23,221 nt of DNA, taken from contig CAAEAE010000083.1 of NCBI GenBank assembly GCA_900753715.1, positions 1 through 23,221 of the forward strand, written 5' to 3'. Positions 16,198 through 22,105 of this stretch are shown here, piece by piece. Position numbers and translations under genes: made by a program. The first letter of the stretch is position 1. Every line of letters starts with the position of its first letter. The DNA is from an uncultured Roseburia sp. (GTDB taxonomy: Bacteria; Bacillota_A; Clostridia; Lachnospirales; Lachnospiraceae). Under the pieces are notes generated by a model that did not search any database, was not told where the DNA came from, and saw nothing but the letters and a program-made list of their open reading frames with translations.

Positions 16198-16377
16198 ATG
16201 CTTACAGTATATTTCGACGAAAAGGCTACTTGGGAATACTCATATCGATGGGAACAATCCTTTGAACAACGGCATATAGAGGAAATTTATAGCGGAGATG
16301 AATTTATTAATCAACTGACGGTTATTTTTTCATCGGAAGAACAAATGGAAGGATTTCATGGGATTGTAGTGGAGTGA
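16198..16377 (+). CDS. Small acidic protein of unknown function
   Basis: ATG 16198 has an excellent ribosome site (AGGAG at 16189-16193, 4-5 bases before the start) and opens a 59-residue frame: rich in Glu, Tyr and Trp, no membrane segment, no motif I recognise. The frame is open a further 12 codons upstream (GIDYDRIPGEH) to a stop at 16156-16158, with a GTG at 16162 as an alternative start. This means it could also be the tail of a decayed longer gene. It lies between the acyltransferase and the retron, on the same strand as the retron and about 140 bases before its RNA. A retron accessory role is possible but unsupported; it is too far upstream and separate from the RT. Confidence 0.45.
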   Translation: MLTVYFDEKATWEYSYRWEQSFEQRHIEEIYSGDEFINQLTVIFSSEEQMEGFHGIVVE

Positions 16378-16483
16378 ATTTAGATGTTTGATAATGAAAG
16401 ATATTCTACATTTTTACAATTTCTCTAAAAATATGACAAAAAGAGGCAACAAAATGACAAAGACCTATACTTGGTAGAAGAAA

Positions 16484-16513
16484 TTGAGTATACTAATTAT
16501 AATTAAATAGATT
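16484..16513 (+). promoter_or_regulatory. Candidate promoter for the retron RNA
   Basis: TTGAGT at 16484-16489 and TAGATT at 16508-16513 are 18 bases apart and would start transcription near 16519-16522, just before the a1 repeat of the retron RNA. TATACT (16489-16494) and TATAAT (16498-16503) in the same AT-rich stretch are competing -10 candidates without a clear -35. Upstream of this, 16378-16483 has no gene; it holds two copies of ATGACAAA 21 bases apart (16433-16440, 16454-16461). Confidence 0.3.
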
Positions 16514-16518
16514 AAAGA

Positions 16519-16655
16519 AAATTATAGGAGAATTTATTTTCGTTAGTGTTACGCAACGATAAATGACAATGTTAGGGACATATCTTTCTTAACATACCTT
16601 TTATTCCAGGAATGCATGGATACTATGGATAAGGTAGAATTCTCCTATTTTTTTA
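16519..16655 (+). ncRNA. Retron non-coding RNA (msr-msd) upstream of the RT
   Basis: The region just before the retron RT has the layout of an msr-msd RNA. An 11-base perfect inverted repeat closes it: ATAGGAGAATT at 16524-16534 (a1) and AATTCTCCTAT at 16638-16648 (a2). Inside are a hairpin TCGTT/AACGA (16540-16544 with 16555-16559, more pairs outside a mismatch), a longer one with ATGTTA/TAACAT (16569-16574 with 16590-16595, extended inward by G-U and G-C pairs to a 7-base loop), and a TACCTT/AAGGTA stem (16595-16600 with 16631-16636) holding the ATTCCAGGAAT inverted repeat. In known retrons the a1/a2 duplex primes the RT at a guanosine after a1; I cannot name that base. Two ATGGATA copies (16616, 16625) lie near the 3' end. 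Exact ends are estimates. Confidence 0.75.
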
Positions 16656-16667
16656 TTGGGGTAAGCA

Positions 16668-16812
16668 ATGAAGGAAGATACTCAGCAGATAAAAGAGAAA
16701 TTTATGAAATTAGTAACACGGCAGGATGTTGCAGAGCTACTTGGAATAAAAGATAAAAGTTTACGCTACTTTTTATATGGAATAAAAACGGATAATATGT
16801 ATTATGAATTTA
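16668..16812 (+). pseudogene. Retron reverse transcriptase, N-terminal fragment (cut by IS21 element)
   Basis: ATG 16668 follows GGGG at 6 bases and encodes 48 RT codons before the insertion. Residues such as LVTRQDVAELLGIKDKSL and the later RYFLYGIKTDNMYYEF match the N-terminal region of retron RTs (compare Ec67: TSREDLAKIL ... LYRIGSDNQYTQF). After GAA TTT the sequence becomes the insertion-sequence end, so the last 12 residues of the open frame to 16850 are not RT. Removing 16813-22105 joins GAATTTA to AAATTC in frame and gives EFKIQKKNGGERCINAPDD, exactly the spacing of the Ec67 segment FTIPKKGKGVRTISAP. The fragment alone has no catalytic residue and is dead. Confidence 0.88.
16807..16812. 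repeat. Left target-site duplication AATTTA of the IS21 element
   Basis: AATTTA lies directly before the TGCATATTCCGC end of the element and is repeated at 22100-22105 directly after the other end. The 6-base size is within the 4-8 bases usual for IS21 elements, and single-copy restoration returns the RT frame. Confidence 0.85.
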
Positions 16813-16883
16813 TGCATATTCCGCAAAAACAGAGCACTCGCTCCGCATGAGCGGAGCGCTGTTCCGCTAGGAACGGATCATTG
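16813..16883. repeat. IS21 end with 21-22-base-spaced terminal repeats (istB side)
   Basis: TTCCGC-type units begin at 16819, 16841 and 16862. The third, TTCCGCTAGGAACGGATCA (16862-16880), matches the inverted unit at 22053-22071 at 18 of 19 positions. The middle unit contains a perfect 8-base hairpin CGCTCCGC/GCGGAGCG (16839-16846, 16851-16858). In IS21 such repeats are IstA binding sites. Confidence 0.75.
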
Positions 16884-16901
16884 CCCTGTTGGTTAATAAA
16901 G

Positions 16902-17678
16902 TTACTTGCTTTCTACACGTCTATCGCGGCCTGGAAAGTCTAATCGATATGCTTTAGAGGTCATGCGGCTGAGACATGCATCTGCATATGTGTTATCACC
17001 AAACAATTGGTACCAGTTCGCTACTGGCATCTGCGAGATGATGACTGTTGATTTTCGGCAATCCCTAGCTTCGATGATTTCAAAGAGATCACGGCACTTG
17101 TCGAGGTTTAAGTCCATCAATCCAAAATCATCTATAACAAGAAGATCATAACCAGCCATCTTGTTTGAATACTCATAGTAATTATCTTCACTATGCGCAT
17201 GGGCGGATTCTTGAAGCAGATAATTCGCACGGATATATTTAACAGTCCTCATTTGATGTAGTGCTGTGACGCAAAGTGCACATGCAACATGCGTTTTGCC
17301 AGCTCCTGCTCCACCTGTAATCAAAAGATTGTTCGGTTCATCAATCCAATCACCTTTGGCCAGTAATTCAATGACATGTGTGTTTAACTGCCTCTCTGGA
17401 TCATAAAGAGAACTATCAAGGTCAGCTGCCGGATATTTTAGTGTTGCTTGTTTTAAGAGCCGATTGAACTTCTTGTTTTCTCTCCCTGACCACTCATGGT
17501 TGATGATTTCAGAGAACCTTGTTTCAAAGCTCTCTAATCCCGAATTCGGATTCATAAGTTGGTTTTCAAAAGCTTCTGCCATGCCGGACATACGCATCTT
17601 ATAGAGTTTGTCCATAAGAAGATTTTGATCCTTTGTAAGTTTGTCGTTATAATTGTATTCTTTCTGTCTGTATGCCAT
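16902..17678 (-). CDS. istB: IstB, AAA+ ATPase helper of IS21 transposition
   Basis: IstB is the ATP-dependent partner that loads target DNA for the IstA transposase. The 258-residue protein has Walker A TGGAGAGKTH (121-130), Walker B LLVIDDFG (about 179-186), and the C-terminal SKAYRLDFPGRDRR segment of the family. Start is set at 17678 (MAYRQKEY) rather than 17684 because AAAGGTGA, which overlaps the istA stop, is then at normal distance. It directly follows istA as a two-gene unit. The frame looks intact, but with istA broken it probably serves only in trans, if at all. Confidence 0.93.
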   Translation of the reverse strand: MAYRQKEYNYNDKLTKDQNLLMDKLYKMRMSGMAEAFENQLMNPNSGLESFETRFSEIINHEWSGRENKKFNRLLKQATLKYPAADLDSSLYDPERQLNTHVIELLAKGDWIDEPNNLLITGGAGAGKTHVACALCVTALHQMRTVKYIRANYLLQESAHAHSEDNYYEYSNKMAGYDLLVIDDFGLMDLNLDKCRDLFEIIEARDCRKSTVIISQMPVANWYQLFGDNTYADACLSRMTSKAYRLDFPGRDRRVESK

Positions 17679-17690
17679 AATCATTCACCT

Positions 17691-18061
17691 TTACTTGTAG
17701 TAATCCTTTCCTCTGATGTTTTCATGAGATGGAAGTGATTCCGGTGATGATTCTGGATGCTCATCGCACTCCATCTTTTTAAGCACCTGCCTGTACGTCG
17801 AGTAGCGATAGGAGTTCATTTCAATGCATTTACGAGCGGCTTCTTCTGCAATGCCTTTAGGGATTGCTTTTACTCGATGTAGTATCCCGGCACATGCATT
17901 GAATGCTTGCTCTTCGTGCTTAGAAGATTTTAGGATTCGATCAATCAATTCCGACATGGAAGGACCGAACACAGACGCCCAGCGCCTGTAATAGTTTCCA
18001 TCTTTCGAATTGATTTCTTGATAATAAAGGTGTTCCGGAGGCATATGCTCATCCGTAGTTA
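17691..18061 (-). pseudogene. istA: IstA transposase, C-terminal fragment
   Basis: The minus-strand frame reads TTDEHMPPEHLYYQE from the IS66 junction and continues through WASVFGPSMSELIDRIL, HEEQAFNACAGILHRVKAI and the final RGKDYYK. This is the C-terminal domain of IS21 IstA (typical P-E-H-M-P-P followed by W-A). The break lies exactly at the CGTAGTTA duplication: upstream residues YITT are encoded at the other side of IS66 near 20746-20757. Joining the halves restores the frame, so before the insertion this was one IstA of about 519 residues apart from the shift near its N terminus. An internal ATG at 18044 could give a short peptide of no expected function. Confidence 0.9.
18054..18061. 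repeat. Left 8-bp target-site duplication CGTAGTTA of the IS66 element
   Basis: CGTAGTTA directly precedes the IS66 end GTAAGCGC and recurs at 20746-20753 after the other end. Eight bases is the known duplication length of IS66 elements, and the two copies fall at the same codon position of istA. Confidence 0.95.
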
Positions 18062-18204
18062 GTAAGCGCCTAGTTTCAGGGTGGATTTAAAATCATCACA
18101 AAATTTGCCATAATTATAGATGATAGATGCCAGCATTTTACTACAGTATCGGCGCTAGATACTATAAATGCGAGCGTTTTACTATAACTATGGAGGTTTC
18201 CTGT

Positions 18205-18606
18205 ATGAAAACGCAAAGACGCACAGCAGACGAACAATATCAACTTATCATGGAATGCCGCAGCAGCGGTCTTAGTGACTACCAATGGTGTACAGAACAT
18301 AACATCAATCCCGGCACCTTTTACAACTGGGTTAAAAGACTGAGAAAAAAAGCTTGTTATGATATCCCCTCTGCCACAGGACGCGGCGATTATAAGCCGG
18401 CCCTTAAACCGGATGTTGTAAAACTTGAGGTGATACCTGATCATCAAAAACCGGGCATTCCAACTGTCGAAAGCACAATGCTTCCGCTGGAAGAACCCTG
18501 CCCCGCCATCGAGGTCATGCTTGGGACTGTTTCAATAAAAATTTCAAATGATGTTGACCCGAAGCTGCTGTCACAGATCCTTAAAGCTGTGACAGGGACA
18601 TGTTAG
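18205..18606 (+). CDS. tnpA: IS66 TnpA accessory protein (OrfA-like, helix-turn-helix)
   Basis: This is the first gene of the IS66 set; TnpA-type proteins are needed with TnpB for transposition but lack the catalytic core. The 133-residue protein opens KTQRRTADEQYQLIMECR and contains SGLSDYQWCTEHNINPGTFYNWVKRLRKK, a helix-turn-helix of the IS3/IS66 OrfA type. ATG 18205 follows GGAGGT with 8 bases between; a longer frame from 18127 lacks a ribosome site. The stop overlaps tnpB. In the 18062-18204 leader, GCATTTTACTA and GCGTTTTACTA occur 41 bases apart, next to TATAAA and TATAAC boxes that could be the promoter. Confidence 0.88.
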   Translation: MKTQRRTADEQYQLIMECRSSGLSDYQWCTEHNINPGTFYNWVKRLRKKACYDIPSATGRGDYKPALKPDVVKLEVIPDHQKPGIPTVESTMLPLEEPCPAIEVMLGTVSIKISNDVDPKLLSQILKAVTGTC

Positions 18607-18957
18607 GAGACATCACTGTCGCAGACGAGATTTATGTGATCTGTGGTTATACAGATATGCGCAAGTCCATTGATGGGATTATGCGCTGTCGTAAAAGACC
18701 AGCTGAATATGGACCCTTCCAGGCCAAATGCAATCTATCTCTTCTGTGGCAGACGTAGTGATCGAATAAAAGTGCTTCTTCATGAACGTGAAGGATTTGT
18801 ACTTTTATATAAGCGACTTGATGCCAACGTAGGAAAATACCGTTGGCCGCGCAACCGTAATGAGGTAAAACCCATTACATGGAGGCAGTTTGACTGGCTT
18901 ATGTCAGGTCTTGAAATCGAGCAGCCAAAGGCGATAAAAAGTACCGGAAATGCTTGA
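18600..18957 (+). pseudogene. tnpB: IS66 TnpB (Orf2) with a one-base frameshift
   Basis: The reading frame starts at ATG 18600, overlapping the tnpA stop: MLGDITVADEIYVICGYTDM, then RKSIDG, the normal TnpB N terminus. After GATGGG at 18672-18677 the family sequence continues one frame over as LCAVVKDQLNMDP, then PNAIYLFCGRRSDR, FVLLYKRLDANVGKYRWPR and the end at 18957. Dropping one G of the GGG at 18675-18677 restores SIDGLCAVVKDQLN and a protein of about 119 residues. As written the first frame continues through unrelated residues to a stop. TnpB is needed by studied IS66 elements, so this copy may be immobile unless helped by another copy. Confidence 0.85.
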
Positions 18958-18980
18958 TTTTTCAGGATTTTTCGCTTGTT

Positions 18981-18992
18981 TTATGGTATAAT
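18981..18992 (+). promoter_or_regulatory. Candidate extended -10 promoter for tnpC
   Basis: TGG followed by TATAAT (18987-18992) has the TGnTATAAT form of an extended -10 box, 29 bases before the tnpC start. No good -35 is seen. The box is enclosed by a TATGGT/ACCATA inverted repeat (18982-18987 and 18996-19001). Confidence 0.4.
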
Positions 18993-19020
18993 TGAACCAT
19001 AGAAAAGGAGCGGAAAAACA

Positions 19021-20658
19021 ATGCCTTCAGGAGTAAGAGATATCCAGCTCTTAGAGCTTAAGGATACGATTTCACAACTGAATAATACAATCAGCACTCA
19101 GAACGGGCTTATCCGTTCCCTGCAGAAAATGCTGCAGGAACGTGATGCCAAAGACAGCGAAAAGGATCAACTGATCGCTAACCTTCAGGCACAGTTGGAC
19201 TACCTGAAGACCAGACTTTTTGGCTCCACCAGTGAGATCCGGCATGAACAGCTCCCGGGACAGTTGGATCTGTTCCACCTGCAGACGGAGGATGAACCGG
19301 AACCGGTGCCCCTTGAGGTGGAATACATTGAGGTAAAAGCACACAAGAAGGCCCGTAAATCGAAAGCTGCTTATGATGAGGTCTTTGCTGATCTTCCGAC
19401 AGAGAATGTTTATGTAGATACTCTTACGGAAGAACAGAAAACGTGTGATGTTTGTGGAACAATGATGGTTCCTATCGGACACGAACTCATCCGGACAGAA
19501 CTGCGTTATACAGAGCCAAAGCTAGAGCGTATTGATTATTATGCGACTACCTATGAGTGTCCACAATGCAAGGAAACGGAAGATCCCCGGTTCATCAAGG
19601 ACGAAGGAACTCCTGCACTGATCCCGGGGAGTTATGCATCGTCCGGTCTTGCAGCACATGTGATGTATTATAAATATGTCATGTCCATGCCCTTATACCG
19701 TCAGGAGAAGGACTTTGAACACCTTGGGGTAAAGATCAGCCGTACGACCATGGCCAGTTGGATCATCTACTGCGCAGAGAATTACTTTTTGCCAATGTAT
19801 GAATATCTGCACCGCAAACTGTTGAAACGCAGATATCTGATGGCAGATGAGACTCCGGTCCAGGTATTAAAGGAAGAAGGCCGCAGACCACAGAGTAAAT
19901 CTTATGTCTGGCTGGTACGAACTGGTGACAATGGTGGGATTCCTATCATCCTTTATAATTACACTCCGACCAGAGCTGGCAGTCATGCCGCTGCTTTTCT
20001 TGCAGGTGCAGATCCCGGATACTATCTAATGGTTGATGGTTATAAAGGATACAACAAAGTGCCGGAGGCACAGCGTTGTTGTTGCTGGGCTCACATACGA
20101 CGCTATTGGCTGCGGGCAATAACCAAAGGCCACGAAAAGGATTATACACATCCGGCAGTCCAGGGATTCCTATACTGTAATAAGCTGTTTGAGTATGAAC
20201 GATCTTATCGAGAAAAAGGATTATCGCCCAAACAGATTTATCATCGCCGCCTGAAGGATCAAAAACCTGTCATAGAGGCTTTTTTGTCATGGCTTGACCA
20301 GCTGCATCCGGAATCCGGAGACAGGCTGATCAAGGCAATCAACTATTCCAATGGTTGCCGTCCGTTTATGATGAACTATCTGAAAGATGGTGCATGCAGC
20401 CTGAGTAATAATCTCAGTGAGAACAGCATTCGACCATTGGTAGTTGGCCGTAAGAACTGGCTTTTCTGTGATACACCAGCCGGGGCAGATGCCAGTATGA
20501 AAATCTATTCTATGATAGAAACGGCAAAAGCCAATGAACTTGATCCACTTAAATATCTGAGCTTCCTTCTGGAGCATCGTCCTGGTGCTGAAATGTCAGA
20601 CGAGGAATTGGAACAATTTGCCCCGTGGAGTAAATTGGCTCAGGAAACTTGTAAATAA
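19021..20658 (+). CDS. tnpC: IS66 DDE transposase TnpC
   Basis: The catalytic subunit of IS66, 545 residues and complete. A coiled-coil-like N terminus (about residues 8-65, LLELKDTISQLNNTIS and following) is followed by a zinc finger, CDVC (142-145) and CPQC (180-183). The DDE core has Asp276 in MADETPVQ, Asp339 in MVDGYKGYN and Glu467 in LSENSIRPL. Family segments SSGLAAHVMYYKYV, CCCWAHIRRYW and VVGRKNWLF are all present, and the short IS66 C-terminal tail ends the protein. ATG 19021 follows AAAAGGAGCGG. Nothing suggests damage in this gene, in contrast to tnpB beside it. Confidence 0.96.
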   Translation: MPSGVRDIQLLELKDTISQLNNTISTQNGLIRSLQKMLQERDAKDSEKDQLIANLQAQLDYLKTRLFGSTSEIRHEQLPGQLDLFHLQTEDEPEPVPLEVEYIEVKAHKKARKSKAAYDEVFADLPTENVYVDTLTEEQKTCDVCGTMMVPIGHELIRTELRYTEPKLERIDYYATTYECPQCKETEDPRFIKDEGTPALIPGSYASSGLAAHVMYYKYVMSMPLYRQEKDFEHLGVKISRTTMASWIIYCAENYFLPMYEYLHRKLLKRRYLMADETPVQVLKEEGRRPQSKSYVWLVRTGDNGGIPIILYNYTPTRAGSHAAAFLAGADPGYYLMVDGYKGYNKVPEAQRCCCWAHIRRYWLRAITKGHEKDYTHPAVQGFLYCNKLFEYERSYREKGLSPKQIYHRRLKDQKPVIEAFLSWLDQLHPESGDRLIKAINYSNGCRPFMMNYLKDGACSLSNNLSENSIRPLVVGRKNWLFCDTPAGADASMKIYSMIETAKANELDPLKYLSFLLEHRPGAEMSDEELEQFAPWSKLAQETCK

Positions 20659-20680
20659 AATGTAGTGAAATACTCGTATG

Positions 20681-20712
20681 TCTGGCATCCTAGCGCGGGG
20701 TGTCAGATTTCA
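20681..20712 (+). terminator. Rho-independent-type hairpin after tnpC
   Basis: TCTGGCATCC (20681-20690) pairs with GGGTGTCAGA (20698-20707), ten pairs of which two are G-U, around a 7-base loop, followed by a short T-rich run. It lies 22 bases after the tnpC stop inside the IS66 element. The T-run is weak, so termination strength is uncertain. Confidence 0.55.
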
Positions 20713-20745
20713 TTTATAGGGTACGCCCTAAAACTATGCGCTTAC

Positions 20746-20753
20746 CGTAGTTA
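20746..20753. repeat. Right 8-bp target-site duplication CGTAGTTA of the IS66 element
   Basis: Second copy of CGTAGTTA, directly after the GCGCTTAC end of IS66. Confidence 0.95.
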
Positions 20754-21940
20754 TGTACAACGGAAAATCCTTATAAGATCTTCTATGAGTGCAGATCAGA
20801 CGGTTGTACTGATCACAGATACGAATCTCAGAAGGTGTGGCCTTAAGGATTGCTGGTTTTCCGCAGTAAGTATACAATACAGAGTAGTAGTGGCCGTCAT
20901 AATCGATGTGATAATTATTAGGCACCTTCAGTACTGCTTTGTAATCACAAGTTGTGTATTCTCCGCCTGGCAGTGGTTTCATACAGGGTTTATCATACTT
21001 GATAAACATTTCTTGTCTGGAAAAAGCTTGATTCTGAAAAGGTCTCGCATTGAGGACGGCTACTATCTTTTTGATATCAGCATTCAAATCCTCAAAGGAT
21101 GTGTAAATCTTTTCTTTTAACTTTTCTATAAGATGTGTTTCAAGGTAACGCACATGATTCTCGACCGTTGGCTTTCCCTTAGGCTTACGAGCCGGTGGTG
21201 GGAGCACAATCGTATCATAGAAGTCTTCCAGATCAGAGAAGGTTGACTGCAATACAAGATCATCTTTTGTATGCTTCGTAACAGCTGTTTTTAGATTATC
21301 CGGGACAAAATGTTTAGCAACTGCACCATAGAAGGATACCGCATGTACACAGCCTTCGATAAAACAAGGAAGTTTTTCATTTGGAAATGCCTCTGCATAG
21401 ATCATACTGCTCACGCCTAATGTTGTGGCAAAGATATGAACTCTCATGATTTCACCGGTTGTAACATCCGTCAGAAGTCCAGGCTGGTCGCCAACCCAGT
21501 CGATGTACATCTTTTCACCAGGCTTGCGATTTACCGCCATTGAAATTTTTGTGCCACCATAGTTTTCCTGAACAAAACGTTGATAGTATTCATAAAACTG
21601 AGATTTTTCATATCCATCTGGATTCTTTTCTTTGTAGTCCAGCCAACAGAATGAAATATTTACTCTACTGTTTGGGGCATGAATACGATCATAGTAATAC
21701 TGAAAATCTGGAAGTGGAACTTCTTTGCGTTGAAGATTTTTCTTTGGGTAAAAGAGGTTCTCTACTTTTTTTTGGTGACATAGCTTCAAGCTCGTCAATG
21801 GTAAGCTCAAGAGCCTTATATCGACTCATGATCAAGTTAAGAGTGCTTGATCCGATTCGAAAACGATCCATAACAGATCTGGTTGGGCACTTATTCAGAC
21901 GCATCTGAATAGCACCAATAATAGTGTTGTAGTCCTGCAT
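20746..21940 (-). pseudogene. istA: IstA transposase, N-terminal and catalytic part, frameshifted and cut by IS66
   Basis: IstA is the DDE transposase of IS21. From ATG 21940 (behind AAAGGAGG) the first frame gives MQDYNTIIGAIQMRLNK, then a helix-turn-helix-like RSVMDRFRIGSSTLNLIMSRY and LTIDELEAMSPKK. At a run of eight A on the minus strand (21771-21794 region) it leaves frame. The next frame continues the same protein: VENLFYPKKNLQRKEVPLPDF. The catalytic core follows with MYIDWVGD, VPDNLKTAV and KPTVENHVRYLE as the D, D and E segments. The fragment ends at the IS66 junction after YITT. With A7 instead of A8 the halves would join as SPKKVENLFYPKK. The break is most simply a one-base expansion; transcript slippage is an alternative. 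Confidence 0.9.
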
Positions 21941-22008
21941 AAAAATGCCTCCTTTCGTAATCTAAAAATAATGACTACGAAAAAACTATAACACTTTATA
22001 AGAATGCG

Positions 22009-22099
22009 TGATCCGACGAAGCGGAAAAGCGTTCCGTTACGACCGGAAACACTGATCCGTTGCTAGCGGAATCGGTGATCCGATGAAGCGGAATTTGCA
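22009..22099. repeat. IS21 end with four 22-base tandem terminal repeats (istA side)
   Basis: Units start at 22009 (TGATCCGACGAAGCGGAA), about 22031 (GTTCCGTTACGACCGGAA), 22053 (TGATCCGTTGCTAGCGGAA) and 22076 (TGATCCGATGAAGCGGAA), a 22-23-base period, or two helical turns. They end at the terminal GCGGAATTTGCA. IS21 elements are known to carry such multiple repeats for IstA binding. Between them and the istA start (21941-22008) lies an AT-rich stretch that should hold the istA promoter. Confidence 0.8.
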
Positions 22100-22105
22100 A
22101 ATTTA
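22100..22105. repeat. Right target-site duplication AATTTA of the IS21 element
   Basis: Second copy of AATTTA, directly after TTTGCA, the terminal bases of the IS21 element. Confidence 0.85.

Larger units (their letters stand above)
18062..20745 (+). mobile_element. IS66-family insertion sequence inside istA
   Basis: The 2684-bp element is bounded by GTAAGCGCCTAGTTTCAGGG at the left and its imperfect inverse GTAAGCGCATAGTTTTAGGG at the right (two differences in 20), with an 8-bp duplication CGTAGTTA outside. Inside are the three standard genes in order: tnpA, tnpB (frameshifted) and the DDE transposase tnpC. Its base composition and codon choice are visibly richer in G and C than the retron and glycan genes, fitting an origin in another genome. 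It inserted after the IS21 element did, since it sits inside istA. Confidence 0.96.
16813..22099 (-). mobile_element. IS21-family insertion sequence, itself interrupted by an IS66 element
   Basis: Ends are TGCATATTCCGC at 16813-16824 and GCGGAATTTGCA at 22088-22099, an inverted repeat with 11 of 12 matches beginning TG and ending CA. The element carries istA and istB on the minus strand. Without the IS66 insert and its duplicated 8 bases it would be 2595 bp, normal for IS21. Both ends carry multiple repeats on a near 22-base period. It is flanked by AATTTA on both sides and splits the retron RT. IstA is broken twice, by IS66 and by a one-base shift, so the copy cannot move by itself, although istB is intact. 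Confidence 0.92.

Noticed and set aside
16638..16655. Simple Rho-independent terminator made by AATTCTCCTAT and the T-run
   Set aside because: Its pairing partner is about 103 bases upstream and the enclosed region is structured and ends just before an RT start, so the a2 reading is preferred, although the T-run may add termination.
20665..21120. Plus-strand 151-residue open frame
   Set aside because: It is the antisense shadow of istA plus the IS66 end; no ribosome site and no family.
16902..21940. Two separate mobile elements side by side
   Set aside because: istA C-terminal and N-terminal parts lie on both sides of the IS66 element with an exact 8-base duplication, so they are one interrupted gene.
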